From: Armigeres subalbatus
Taxonomy: Eukaryota; Arthropoda; Insecta; Diptera; Culicidae
Reading direction: 5' to 3'
DNA: 64,000 nt
NCBI RefSeq assembly: GCF_024139115.2
Contig: NC_085141.1
Coordinates: 67,806,675 to 67,870,674 of the forward strand
Part shown: piece after piece, positions 10,856-22,300 of the stretch
Layout: every line of letters begins with the position of its first letter
Position numbering within the stretch: position 1 is the first letter of the stretch
Notes under the pieces: model-generated
Seen by the model: only the letters and a program-made list of their open reading frames with translations
The model's database searches: none
What the model was told of the DNA's origin: nothing
Position numbers and translations under genes: made by a program

Positions 10856-11227
10856 GGGTCTGTTCAAATATTACGTAACGCGAAAAACGTTGTTTTTAAG
10901 AACCCCCCACCCCCTCGTAACAATCTGTAACAAAATTTAGAATTATCCCCACCCCTATGCGTAACGCGTAACAAATACATTTTTTTGAAAAAATATTGTT
11001 TTTGGTAGAATTTGAACCACGATACAATAAATTATTATTTTTTGTGTATTTTATGCTATTTTGAAGACAATAACTATTTTTTTGTAAAAAATTAATATTT
11101 TTTCTCAATTGTTACGCGTAACATTTTCTCGAAGGACCCCCACCCCCTATATTTTGCGTAACAAATCGTAACAAAAATAAAACAACCTCCCACCCCCTAT
11201 TGCGTTACGTAATATTTGAACAGACCC
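10856..11227. mobile_element. 372-bp MITE with GGGTCTGTTCAAATATTACGTAACGC ends
   Basis: The left end GGGTCTGTTCAAATATTACG is the exact inverse of the right end CGTAATATTTGAACAGACCC. TAA flanks both sides (10853-10855 and 11228-11230). The inside alternates CCCCCACCCCC with AT-rich sequence and further GTAACGCGTAAC motifs. The minus-strand ORF 10896-11108 is inside it and is not a gene. Confidence 0.8.
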
Positions 11228-11243
11228 TAATATTAAGCTTTAA

Positions 11244-11666
11244 CTAGGGATCCTACATTCAGAGATATGCGAAAGCGGCCATCTTGAGCCAATCGAGCAT
11301 TGAGAACTGTCAAAATCTGAGCCAAATGAACATCGTTATTGTTGCTGATCGAAAGGTATTGCGATTTTGGTGAAATAGATTTTATGAAAAGTTTTATCGA
11401 ATAAACAATTAGTTTTGCTTTCGTAAGTAAAAGTAGTCTAGTTGATGCCTTATATCGTGTTCATTCGTATAGCTCTTTATTTTTAGCGAAAATGCACTGC
11501 TAGAGGATAGACAAAATTATCAAAAAGTGTCTTCGAATGTAAAGTCATGTGCAAGCCTAAACATTTTTCAGTGCGGCAAGTGCTGGCAGCGTTTTATTAC
11601 GAAAGTAACAGCGTTGCTAAATCGTCTGGAAAAGTATTCGCACATCTCTTAATATAGGATCCCTAG
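11244..11666. mobile_element. 423-bp MITE with CTAGGGATCC ends and CTTTAA target duplication
   Basis: CTAGGGATCCTACATTCAGA at the left is matched inversely by TCTTAATATAGGATCCCTAG at the right. CTTTAA occurs directly outside both ends (11238-11243 and 11667-11672). No coding frame. Confidence 0.75.
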
Positions 11667-12048
11667 CTTTAACAAATGCGATGAGAAACTACGATTGTTG
11701 TCATTTTCGACTCATTCGGTTGATTCCTAGGTTATGGTGGAAGGTGGCATGGAAGGAGGAGTGAGAGACGCGACGAAACCGAATCTGTTTCGGATGTCAA
11801 AAACAGCTGTTTTGTATTGTTTTATGCGTCGCCACTCTTCGTTACTTTCTTATGAATGGCGCATGCAGTGTTACATCTCGTATTTTCTAGAAGAAACTTT
11901 TAACCCGGTATTGAATTAAATAATCTCCGCCGAGATGCGTGTTGTACAGTGACTCAGAATGCGTGTTTTAGTGCACACAGTGTTTTAAAAGCTAGATCCA
12001 GCGGAAAGTTGTTTTCAAAGCACATTTTAATACATCAGTATCTACCAG
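11667..12048 (+). other. Likely promoter/5' UTR of the EDRF1 homologue
   Basis: Unique sequence between the MITE and the EDRF1 start. A short ORF (11734-11919, Gly/Met-rich start) has no recognisable features and is treated as chance or as an upstream ORF. A transcription start was not located. Confidence 0.35.
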
Positions 12049-15000
12049 ATGGACGACGCTGACATTCACATATGCTCATCGCTGATGGATCATCAGGATA
12101 GCAACTCATCAGCACCTGCCAACGACAAGGATCACGTCAAATCAAAGGCCATCGTGCGTTTCCTGAGCGTGCAGAGTACGGCCCCATTCGCTCGATTGAA
12201 ATGCAACACGGACTTGAACTTGCCTCCCTCGAACTGGTTGAGCAACTCGGCTAACTCCTATGGGCTGGGGAAATTTTTGTCATCCCATCAGGGTGGCTTC
12301 AGCAGCTTTCGGATGGCCAACATGTTTCCCGATTGTGTCGGAGGGGTGGATGTCGTATCCGACGCTGAGAATATTAAGAGGCTCCTAAAATTGCCGTATT
12401 CCAGAAAAAGCGTCATATCAATGATTGTGCACCGTATCGAAAATACTTTGTTGATCGATGAGTTCGACGTAGCCAAGTATTTGCTGCGACAGGAAGATAC
12501 TGAGTGGCAATGGTTGCGGCAGTTTATTTACGAGCACATATTGAATAGTCTGAACGATAATGATAGAAAACTATTTATTCATACCAAGTCCAGAGAGGCA
12601 TTGGCGCATAAGTACCTGACATCTAAGTTCTTATACTACAGCTTAAAGGCTGAAGAAGAGGAGGGAGATGGGGAAGGATTTGCTGAGGAGGTTGATGAAG
12701 GATGTCAGGAATATAAACCGTTGCCATTGACCGGACCGATACTTCCCGAGCCAGATGAAGATGAGAATTGTCCAGATCCTGGTCAAAGAAATCACGTGTT
12801 TAACCGGAATGTGGTGTGGACTTTTGAGGATATTCGAATGTTGATTGGTACAGATATGCCAATTTTTGGAGGGGCAAATCGACCGTGTATCAGCCTTCGG
12901 TTACGAGATGAGACCAAACCAATTAATGTGTTAACAGGAATTGATTACTGGTTGGATAATCTAATGTGCAACGTACCAGAAGTGGTGATGTGCTATCATT
13001 TGGATGGCATTGTTCAACGGTAAGTTTATGGACTTTTTGCAATAATATGTGGGTTAAGCACCGTTTCTCAAAACACACACGTTTTTTTATGCGTTTGGAA
13101 TTCATAAATTTTTTGGTTAACCTGAACTTTCGCAATGGGTATAATTTTCCTTTTCAGATACGAACTAATCAAAACTGAAGATCTACCCCATTTGGAAGAT
13201 TCCAAATTTTCACCACAAATGATACGTAACGTGGCTCAGAACATCTTAGCTTTTCTGAAAGCCAATGCAACCAAAGCCGGTCATACTTATTGGTTGTTCA
13301 AAGCGAAGAATGATGATGTCGTGAAGCTCTACGACTTGACCACACTATGCCAAAACAACGCTTCAGGTGAATCACAACCAGAGGCAGAAGAATCTGATAA
13401 ATCTGTACAGGAAAATCAAAACCCGTTCACTATTCCGGTGGCAATGTTGTTGTATACTGTGGCACGAAATATGAAAAATTCTGCGGAAGGTATTTCCGCT
13501 ACTAAAGCCGGAGCAATTAGGACTCTGTTGGACAACTGCATTACCCTACTGCCGAAGGAAAAGTACCCTCAAATTGTGACTTCGTCGCATTACATTCTGT
13601 CCGATTTATATATCCCAGCGGAAACGGATCCAGGATCGCCTAAATTCAACACAGTTATAGACGACGAAGATGATGAGTTTAGCTCCTTATTCGGTGACAA
13701 TACGGCCAGTGCAACTCCTCGACAAGACGATTACACCAATGATGATCACACCAGCGATCGCCTAGAAGCCGCAATCAAGAGTATTGAGGAAACGTTACAA
13801 GAGTACAATGGAAGTGATAGCTGGAGATGCAATTCTCGGCCTCCGCCTTTGATAGGCGAAATCGAGGAACGCTGTGAAAATGCTTTACAGCACATAGCCG
13901 ATGGTCTAAGCTGTCTGCAGTATTTCGATAGTAGCGAGGAAATAAAGAATAAGGAAAAAGAGAAAGCTGAAGAAAAGCGTCAAATCTACCATGAAGAAAC
14001 CCATCCCAACATGGCCAAATCCGACGATGCTATTCCTTTACCTTACAGTCCATTAAACCCAGAACCGGAATTTGCTCATTCTGATGAGGCTATACCAATG
14101 GGTTGGAAGGAGGACGATAAGTGCCAAGAAACGGAGATCGAGTTTTCCAGGAGAGGCGCGAAGAAGAAATCCAAAAGGAAAATAGAGAAAAAACGGGTAG
14201 TGCTGGATGGTACAACTTCGGAAGTTGATGCAAGATCACTACTGCTGAAGGGCGAAATAGGTGTGATCAAATCGTGGAACATCCATTTGAAGATTTTGTT
14301 GTTTGAGAAGGCATGTCTTACCTATGCAACGCTTGCCGAGCGATACTACGCGGAGGAGCGATATGGAACATCCCTTCGTTTCATTTACGCGGCCGTAAGA
14401 TGCCAACAAGTCGTTACCAAGTACATATCTTGTGTATCGTCCCAACGAAGTCTTTTGCTGGGCCGGATAGGCGACTGCTTCTTTCAATTGGCCAAAAAGT
14501 GGGACAATATTGAAATTTATCTGAAGGAATTTGGAGAGGAAAACCAAGTGGATCGTCTCATTATGGACGAACTGGTGAAAGATATTGGAAGCGATGTGGA
14601 ACAATCGCTCCCTCTACCAACGGCGAATATCGAACAATTGATGATAACGAGTTGCGGGTGTTACGAAACAGCTGTAGCGTGTGCTTCGAAGGACGCTAAG
14701 GGGGAGCTAAACCGAAGATTGGGCAGTGTGCGGAACGAACTGGGAGTAAAGTATATGCATTGGGCACAAGATGAATACCGGAAGTTTTGGGAACTACCTA
14801 CCGAGGAAACTGAAGTATTCGAAAAGGCAGCCAAAGAAAACGAATGCAAGATTGAGCCACTGTATCAGATTTTGGCCAAGAAATCGTACGATTCGTTGCA
14901 AAAGGGAGTTACGTTGTTCGAAGCGGTTCACGATCCTACTAACCTGGCATTTTTACTCTGTAACATGGGACGATTTATGCGGTTCCGAGCTCATATTCAT

Positions 15001-16069
15001 TTAGTGGGCGAAAGGTATTATAAAATATTTGAGTTACCAAACATTTCTGGATTAATAATTTTTTATTTCCTTACAGTAGAAATAACGTTCACCTTCAAAA
15101 GAAATTTTACCACGAAGCATTTGCTAACTATCAACGTGCTCTAGGAGTGCTTGGCTCAAAAAAGGAAAACCCAGATCTATGGTCCTTAGTGACATGGGAA
15201 TTGTCAACAGCTACGTTCAACCTTGCGAAACAACTACAAGACTACAACAGTGCAGATAGTGATAATACTCAGAGCCTCGAGGAAGTTGAACAAGAAGTAG
15301 TGGAGATGCTACAAAAAGCTTTGAAGATCTGCGACCAAGAAGCCACTGGACCACGCCAAGTGCTTTATTCTTTCCGGGCGGCTCTGATTCATCACAGGTA
15401 TGTACAATAGTATCCACACAAAATTTTAAAAAAATTACGAACTGACAAAAAAATTTCGACAGAATTGCGTCTTACTATCACTTCTCATTCCGATCAACCG
15501 CCGAAGAACATCGTCGTAAAACAGTACTGCAGCTTTGCAAGCTACACTATGAGAAAGCCGTCAAAATCTTCGAAAGTCTCAATGAGCCCCAAGAGTATCT
15601 GCAGATCCAGATGGAACGAATCGCATTACAAGAGTACCAGTGCGAACTAGCGCAGACCATCCCGGTGAAACTGCGGCATATGCAGCAAGCACTCGAGCTG
15701 TGCAAACAGTGTCGACCCACGATCGAATACCTTTCGATGACTAAATCTTACACAACCAGCGCTACGAACAACAACTTTGACTGTGATGAGATTCAAAAAT
15801 TGCTGGATCTATTCGAAAAACGTTTACAGATCATACTGAAAACGTTGACCAAACTTTGCATGCTTTCGACTAGTGGAAGCGGCAAGAAATCCGACGGTGA
15901 ACGCATGGTTAATCACTACAAAGATCTGTTTCGAATTACGCTCCAAAAGCGCCCAGCCAATACGGCCGAGGATGTACCGCATAGTGGCAACAATGTGATT
16001 AAGGAGTATGCCTTGCATCTAGCGAATATGTTGGAGAAAATATGTGACTTTGATGCTACCGAAAGTTAA
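12049..16069 (+). CDS. EDRF1: EDRF1 (erythroid differentiation-related factor 1) homologue
   Basis: Four exons, 12049-13019, 13158-15014, 15077-15397 and 15463-16069, keep one frame and give 1251 residues (human EDRF1 is about 1240). Introns are short (138, 62 and 65 nt) with donors GTAAGT, GTATTA and GTATGT and TTTTCAG/TTACAG/CGACAG acceptors. The N-terminal region shows the conserved STAPFARLKCNTDLNLPPS, SYGLGKF and MANMFPDCVGGVDVV blocks, then LLKLPYSRKSVISMIVHRI. The middle is acidic and Lys-rich and probably disordered (about residues 540-720). The C-terminal half is helical and TPR-like (LWSLVTWELSTATFNLAKQL near 15180). EDRF1 is a nuclear regulator linked to globin and haem gene expression in vertebrates; its role in insects is not established, so only orthology is claimed. 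The start ATG at 12049 has a favourable context. Confidence 0.9.
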
Positions 16070-16191
16070 ACTATCGTTGTATTTTACACCCATTTTGTGA
16101 TGTCTCGACTGTTTTACCATTATTTCCGGTTCAAAACGATCTAATCTGTGAACGTTTCTTATCTGTAAGAAAGAAAAAAACTTGGCATTTA

Positions 16192-16197
16192 AATAAA
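16192..16197 (+). promoter_or_regulatory. Candidate polyadenylation signal of the EDRF1 homologue
   Basis: AATAAA lies about 120 bases past the stop codon at 16069, a usual distance for a compact insect 3' UTR. Confidence 0.5.
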
Positions 16198-16349
16198 CAG
16201 CTACATCGTTAGATTTATTTGTATTAGCGTGATCCTTAGTTAAACCGCACAATTACTTAGATGGCACCACAAATCCTTTATTTTAAATAATATTTGGCTC
16301 GCTGCTGTACTGTAACGCTTACTCCTGAATCCTGATCATGTGCGTTTTT

Positions 16350-16575
16350 TATCAACGGCTCTACATTTCAACTGAAACTGGACCTGCATTTCAACTTAAT
16401 GCTCTATTAGCATTTCCCCAGTTAATAATCTAATTTTTTAAAAGAGATGTAAATCTCTATATTAATGGTATAGAAATAGATTTCTATGCCCGCCAATTGC
16501 ATGAGTATTTATCTTGTGTGGCAAAGTACAAGGGTCCACTATGCCCAGGGAGTCGAGAGTGGGAAAGGACTCTCA
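16350..16575 (-). mobile_element. Degraded SINE-like repeat, minus strand
   Basis: On the minus strand it carries CTCGACTCCCTGGGCATAG near 16555, matching the CTCGACTTCCCTGGGCAT block of the SINE at 5715-6016, and ends with CAGTTGAAATGTAGAGCC-type sequence. A shorter relative is at 24598-24680. No intact promoter boxes remain. Confidence 0.5.
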
Positions 16576-16663
16576 CATGGTTTTAGGTTATTTTTAAGTA
16601 CCTTTATAAAAAGGGTTTTTTTTCCTAAACGTAGTTGATTAACGTTATGGTGCACATTTTTTT

Positions 16664-16741
16664 TACCAACAGTTTGGGATTAAACCCAAGGCTTCCTTCG
16701 TATAAAGCAAACACGCTAGCCACTAGACCAGCTAGCGCACC
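16664..16741 (-). other. tRNA-like pol III promoter remnant, probably a SINE head
   Basis: Read on the minus strand it has TGGTCTAGTGGCTAGCG (A-box-like) and GGGTTTAATCCC (B-box-like) at tRNA spacing. The acceptor stem does not pair convincingly and no CCA-proximal structure is evident, so a working tRNA is unlikely. It may be a tRNA-derived SINE head or a tRNA pseudogene. Confidence 0.4.
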
Positions 16742-17330
16742 TTTTGTTTTCATCGCTTGAAATGTGTTTCGTTTCCTTGTTGTTTCCCCATAAATCATGA
16801 GTCTAGAACACTTTATTGCCAAAAATTGTTCTCGCAAGGCCAGAAACGAAAACAAAAGTCAAGGGAGAGCAAATATTGTTTTTGTGAAATTTAGACGTCC
16901 TCCCTAGACCACTTGAACAGAGTGCGAAACAGAAAATAGCCGTTGAAACAAACATAAACGTTGAAAGCCGATGACCTGCATTTTCCCATGAACATGAATG
17001 TACGCGGTGATATGTATTACCGCATATTAGTCAGCGATCGCGTTCGTCGTTCGAAGAGAATCAACAAAATTAGAACGTCGGTGCGGTGCGTTTTGTTTAT
17101 GAATGAGCAAGGTCGCGTGCTGTCGTTTTGCTTCCTTTATTTTTACTCATTATCTACGATATTAATTTTTGACTTTCTCTCGCGGAAAGTGTATAGAAAG
17201 GTCATAATATCGCTCCAAAAACGTACGTTTGATAGAAGGTCCTGAAAGCAATTGATTTTGTTCATTGAATCGAAGTGATATCTGACTAGTTGTTAAGAAA
17301 ATTATTTTGAGCTTTTTAGTGGAATGTCTT
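16742..17330. other. Intergenic stretch, nothing recognised
   Basis: A 94-codon plus-strand frame (16961-17245) has no recognisable domain and codes Arg/Lys- and Phe-rich sequence without codon bias. It is not called as a gene. Confidence 0.35.
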
Positions 17331-17529
17331 CACTTGTCATAAGACGAGTTTGTACAATCCCATTGCATTCCCATTGCACTTAATTGTATCTTGACAGATA
17401 CGTATTTCGACCTCAACAGTAAGGCCGTCTTCAGACGGCCTTACTGTTGAGGTCGAAAAACGTATCTGTCAAGATACAATTAAGTGGTGGAATTCAATGG
17501 GATTGTACAAACTCGTATTATGACAAGTG
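17331..17529. mobile_element. 199-bp palindromic element
   Basis: CACTTGTCATAAGACGAGTT at the left reads back as AACTCGTATTATGACAAGTG at the right. The arms meet at GTCTTCAGAC near 17430, with almost no loop. The inner arm TCGACCTCAACAGTAAGGCC is perfectly paired. The form is that of a foldback MITE. Confidence 0.8.
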
Positions 17530-18039
17530 ACTAGTTGTGTTAAAAAAATAGTATAGCCATGTAGTTGTTGTTGATGGCTAATGTTGGTTTTTCCCACATG
17601 TGTGTTATAATGGATTTTATGCAACTCATTTCGGTTGCATAATGGCCATTAAAGCACCCAATTTATTGCTATGGAAAAGTTTTATCATTCAAACAAGAAC
17701 TGTAAGCCAGGTATTATGATCAGGAATTGCAAAAACGTACTTTTAAAAGAACTTTTGGTTACTTGGTATTCCTCGACATTCAAGTTACTCGAAACCTTGG
17801 GCCTCATTGCACATCTCCTTTTGACAGCTCCGTCGTATGACAGTTTGCATGGTTTGCTCGTTCCGATTCGAGGTGCGCAATACCACCCCTGGGTCGTGCG
17901 AATAGAATCGATTTGGGTCAAATTAAAGCCAAAATAGCCTATTGTGCCGGAGCCAAACATTGAAGATTGTGGTTATGTTCGTTTAAAATTTATTATATTT
18001 TCCTATTACATATATTTTGAGCGGCGAATTGGGGTGTCC
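17530..18039. other. Intergenic stretch with one unexplained ORF
   Basis: An 88-codon plus-strand frame (17671-17937) starts with ATG but shows no domain, no signal peptide and no clear codon bias. Nothing else was recognised. Confidence 0.3.
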
Positions 18040-18925
18040 TACGAAAGGCTACATAAGGCTGAATATCCCGAAAGGCTGAAAGTCTCGAAGGGCTGAAAGT
18101 CTAAAAAGGCTGAAATGTATCTAAAGGCTGAAATTGATGGGATGAAATGAATCTCAACCATACGAGTTGTTGTACCAACCATGTTGAGATTGATTAGTAA
18201 ATAATGAATAAAGAATAGAGAATAAAGAATAACGAATAAATAGTAAATAATACAGAATAAAGAATAAAAAATAAAGAATAAAGGATAAAGAATTGAGAAT
18301 GAAGAATAAAGAACAAATAAAAAGAGATGAGCCAGCCCTGGGCTGAAAATCTTTTTAATAAAGTAAAAATAATTGAGTATATGTAGAGAAAAATGAATAA
18401 TAAATGAAGAATAAAGAATAAAGAAAGATAAATTGAGAATAAAGAATAAAAAATAAAGAATAAAAGATAAAGAATAAATAATAAATAGTAAAAAATAAAG
18501 AATAAATAATTGAGTCTATTCTAGAATAAATAAAAATGAATAATGAATAAAGAAAATAAGGAAAATAAAGAATAAGGAATTAAAAGTAAAGAATGAAGAA
18601 TAAAAAGAAGGAAGGAATAAAGCAAGAAGACGGCAAAAGAGAAAAGGAAAACAGATGAAATATTGGAGAAAAAACATAGAAGAAGGAAGAAGGAAAAAGT
18701 GAGATAAAATGAAATAAGAAATAAAATGAAGAAAGAATAATGGAGAAAGGTGAAGACGGAAGAAGGAAAAAGGAAGAAAGAAGAAAGAAAGATGAGGGAA
18801 GAATGGAGAAGAAGAAGGAAGAAGAAAAAGGTAAGATAAAGATGGAAGAAGGAATAATGATGAAGCAAGAAGAAACAAGGATGAAGGAATGATAAACATG
18901 GAAGAATGAAGAAAGAAAAAACCCT
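18040..18925. repeat. Purine-rich repeat, copy B
   Basis: The left end carries five or more AAGGCTGAAA/CGAAAGGCTGAA motifs (18040-18130). The middle is GAATAAAGAATAAA sequence, and the right is irregular GAAGAAGGAA to about 18920. A short insert near 18330-18365 (GAGATGAGCCAGCCCTGGGC) resembles pieces at 1010-1050 and 24715-24760. The long Phe/Ser/Leu-rich minus-strand ORFs here are translations of polypyrimidine. Confidence 0.75.
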
Positions 18926-19135
18926 GATTAATCCACCTACGCACTGATGGAGCCTTTCTCGTGAGTTATAAAAATAGTATTTTGGCCATAACTTTTGAGC
19001 CCATAGTCCGATATGGCAAATTTTCAATAGGAAACAATAGGACGGCACTATGCGTCGAATGCGAGCAAATCGGTAAAGGATAAGTGCCTGAAAAATGAGT
19101 GACATTTTTGCATGGTTTTGCGCGCACACACACAC

Positions 19136-19765
19136 TAGGGTGGCTCAAAAAACACTTTTTCAATTTTTTTGATGGCCCTTTTATTCGGTTCTATTTGATG
19201 CCCTGATGCTCTGGACAAAATTTCAGCCAAATCGGTCAACGTTTGGGCGGTGCTAAACTCGTCGGAAGTTTATATGCAAAAATGTATGCAGAAACATCCA
19301 AAAACAGTAAATTGCAGCTGGACTACACAACTTACGATGAAGAACTATGATACATATTCAGTTCTTTTAGAATTAAATACAGAATGTTATGCTGAAAACC
19401 GCGAGAAAATTAGAGTTTATTACGCAAAGATATTAGCATTTTACTGGAGTGTTGTAGGGATGAATTTATTTCTAATCTCTCTCTTTCTCGCGGTTTTCAG
19501 CATAACATTCTGTATTTAATTCTCCAAGATCTGAATGAGTATCATAGTTCTCCATCGTAAGTTGTATAGTCCAGCTGCAATTTACTGTTTTTGGATGTTT
19601 CTGCATACATTTTTGCTTATAAACTTCCAACGAGTTTAGCACCGCCCAAACGTTGGCCGATTTGGCTAAAATTTTGTCCAGAGCATCAGGGCATCAAATA
19701 GAACCGAATAAAAGGGCCATCAAAAAATTTGAAAAAGTTTTCCCATACTAATTTGAGCCATCCTA
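19136..19765. mobile_element. 630-bp foldback element inserted in a (CA)n tract
   Basis: TAGGGTGGCTCAAAAAACAC at the left is matched by TTTGAGCCATCCTA at the right. The arms (about 19136-19420 and 19480-19765) are inverse copies along nearly their whole length, for example GATGCCCTGATGCTCTGGAC against GTCCAGAGCATCAGGGCATC. CACAC tracts lie on both sides. The plus-strand ORF 19250-19519 spans arm and loop and is not a gene. Confidence 0.85.
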
Positions 19766-19802
19766 ACACACACACATACATACACACAAACACACACACA
19801 CT
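19766..19802. repeat. (CA)n microsatellite
   Basis: Imperfect CACACACATACATACACACA sequence directly right of the foldback element. Confidence 0.8.
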
Positions 19803-20129
19803 CGAGGGTGCGTTATGTACTGGCCCCCCTTTCAAGCATTACTTTCTGGTTGTACCGATGTCGATGTTGTACCGGTTGTAGGATATCTGTTGAGCAGTTT
19901 CCCCCTCCATTGCTTAGGAAGAAAAAAAAAGAAACCCCCCCCCCACACACACACACACACACTGCGAGTTTCCCCAAGTAGTCGCAGCATCCAGTTGTCC
20001 AGGAGGCACATTTTAAGCAAGTCGGGAGAAGCCCATCCCATTTCGCCTTCGAGCATAGTGTGGATGCTCGAGGTGTCGGTCGCGCAGATTTTTGATGGCC
20101 TTTAAACCTTGTAAAAAAAAAAACACACT
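19803..20129 (+). mobile_element. Two 3'-end fragments of an R1/LOA-like LINE
   Basis: 19803-19965 matches 22562-22765 (TGCGTTATGTACTGGCCC; CATTACTTTCTGGTTGTACC; then TTCCCCCTCCATTGCTTAGG, A-run and (CA)n). A second piece runs to an A-run and CACACTGCGAG near 20130. The word CACACTGCGAG ends both pieces. This looks like head-to-tail copies of one family, with only 3' ends left of the first two. Confidence 0.6.
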
Positions 20130-20347
20130 GCGAGATAGACCGGGACCATCGTCCCTAACCCCTAATCCCAAGGCGTCAAGCGACCCGTGCCGAGGGGATG
20201 CATGGCCAGGGGGGTGAAATAATGAGCTAGGCCTTTAACGGAGCCTGTGGGGTACCTGGGCACCCTCCACAGTAATTGTCCCTTACCGCGTCATGCTGGG
20301 CTCTGGCGTGGTGGACCTCTTTTTCCCGAGCAACTCATGGGACCAAA

Positions 20348-21866
20348 ATGGAAAACCAAGTCAATTCTTCAATTAGTGGTAGTAGTGTAGGCGACAACCC
20401 CTTCGCAAGAGGTGGGTTGTTCAGGTCTCCGCCTAGGAGGCCAGAGGCAATAGTCGGCAGCTCAGTGCGCAGCGCCAGCGTGGGTCACTCAACCTTCCTC
20501 TCGGCTAAAAAAACGCCGGTAGTGGTTATTGACGGCCCATGGCTTGTGGAGGCGATGAACCGCAAACGCGATGGGCTTTCGGCCTTCGAGATGGCGACGG
20601 AACAGCTGGACGCCATCATCGACTTTGCGTCATCGAAGCATAATATCAGCAAGGACCTCAAGAGGAGCTTGCAGAAACTCCGAAAGTCGATGCTGGACGC
20701 CAAGCTGGAGAGGGCGGTCGGGACGGCCAAGTGTAAACCCGTGAAATCGGTGGAGTCGAGGTCTACCCAGACTGAGACCCAAGGATTCGCGGACTCGGGC
20801 AAGGTCGAATCGACCGAAGGCGTGCCAGCGAAGACGGTGGTGCCAAAGTCTACCCAGACTGAGGCTCAAGTATTTGCGGGTACGGGAGGGTTACTACCCC
20901 GAACAAGGGTAGTGGGGCTGGGAAGCTGAACCCCGGCCAGGTACCTCCAAAACCGGGGGAGGAAGGACCTGGAAAGGTCCGTCCACTCAGGAAAGACGGT
21001 GGCAAGGGGTTACGGCAGGCTGAAAGTTCTCAGCCGCATCAGACCAGGGAAATAGAGGGATATGACGCCTCCTGGACCCTGGTCAAGAACAAGAGGAAAC
21101 CGAAGACGTCAGGGCCGAAAAGAAGGCCAAGGCGAATGAGGGTAGCAAGAAGTCTAGGGTAGGCGCCAATCGCTCCAGGGGCGATGCCCTAGTCATCACG
21201 GCGGACGAGGCTAAGTACTCGGATGTTTTGAAGGCGATGAGGAGTGACGTCAAGCTCGGTGAACTCGGCGCCGACGTACGTCGAATAAGACGTACCCGGA
21301 TGGGCGAGATGATCCTCGAGCTGAAGCGGGGCGTCTCGCAAAAGGGCACCGCCTACAAGAAGTTGGCGGAGGAAGTCCTAGGCGAGACGGTCAAGGTGAG
21401 GGCACTCACGACGGAGGTGAATCTTAGGGGTTAATGACCTGGACGAGATCACCGAAGTCGAAGAGCTCGTCACGGCACTGCGGCGACAGTGTGAAGTGGA
21501 GACGCCCACCGCAGCCGTTCGGCTACGGAAAGGTCCGGCAGGGACGCAGGTAGCATTGGTTCGGCTATCTGCAGCGGACGCCTCCAAGGTAGTCAAGTTA
21601 GGGAGCGTCGAAGTGGGATGGTCGGTATGCCCTGTGGGCATATACGAGCAACCCGAAGTTTGCTTCAAGTGCCTGGAACCGGGGCACAAGCAAAGGCCCT
21701 GACAGAAGCAATCTCTGCCGACGCTGCGGATTGGAGGGACATAAGGCACAATGCTGCACGAACCCTCCCAATTGTTTGATTTGTTCCAGCAAAGCTGTGA
21801 ACAGCAAGCACCCCATGGGAGGTTCGATGTGCCCGGCGTTTAAGCGTGCTGCAAAATCAAAGTGCA
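20348..21866 (+). pseudogene. Degraded ORF1 (gag-like) of the R1/LOA-like LINE
   Basis: ATG at 20348 starts MENQVNSSISGSS. The frame is open to about 20929 and contains VVVIDGPWLVEAMNRKRDG and two STQTE repeats. It then breaks; later pieces lie in other frames (21228-21434 and 21440-21702). Three cysteine knuckles follow near 21660-21860: CFKCLEPGHK, then CRRCGLEGHKAQC and CLIC. A stop and frame change fall inside the first knuckle (21702). Not functional as read. Confidence 0.75.
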
Positions 21867-22300
21867 GGTAACGCAGCTGGCTTGCTCGGCCTCGCCCGAG
21901 TGTTTGGTGTGCGCAGGTTTAGAGGAAACGGCGGAACACGTGTTCTTCGTGTGCTCACGTTTTCGCGCAATGCGTGACCACATGCTTGCCACATGTGGTT
22001 TGGAAATTACCCCGGACAACCTAGTTCGGAGGATGTGTAAAGATGAAGTTGGCTGGAACGCCGTTTTATCGGCTATCGCCCAAATCATCTCGGAGCTACA
22101 TAGAAGGTGGCGCGTGGACTCAAGGATGGTTAGTTCAGGCGCAAATAAGAGGTGGTCCAAGGAATCGGAGTCGGCTTCATGGGTCATACCGGTGGTCATG
22201 CTCTGTGGTCGAACTCGATCCTTTTACCGAACAAGTGGCCGCGCGAAGAAAAACATGGTATCGTCGCTTTCGCGGCGTCGGTCAACCGGGCGGGTTCCGA
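21867..22300 (+). pseudogene. C-terminal remnant of ORF2 of the R1/LOA-like LINE
   Basis: The frame reads QVTQLACSASPECLVC, then ETAEHVFFVCSRF, a Cys/His motif found after the reverse transcriptase in R1-like ORF2 proteins. It continues to about 22150, then drifts into GC-rich non-coding sequence. It is fused at its 5' end to the ORF1 knuckles by the internal deletion. Confidence 0.7.

Noticed and set aside
11734..11919. 61-codon ORF before EDRF1
   Set aside because: No recognisable features, and it lies in the likely promoter/5' UTR.
16664..16741. Possible tRNA gene (minus strand); also 42472-42549 (plus strand)
   Set aside because: Boxes A and B are present but acceptor and anticodon stems do not pair well, so both are treated as SINE heads or pseudogenes.
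16961..17245. 94-codon plus-strand ORF
   Set aside because: No domain, no codon bias, no promoter or neighbour support.
17671..17937. 88-codon plus-strand ORF
   Set aside because: No homology that I recognise. It could be chance in unique sequence.
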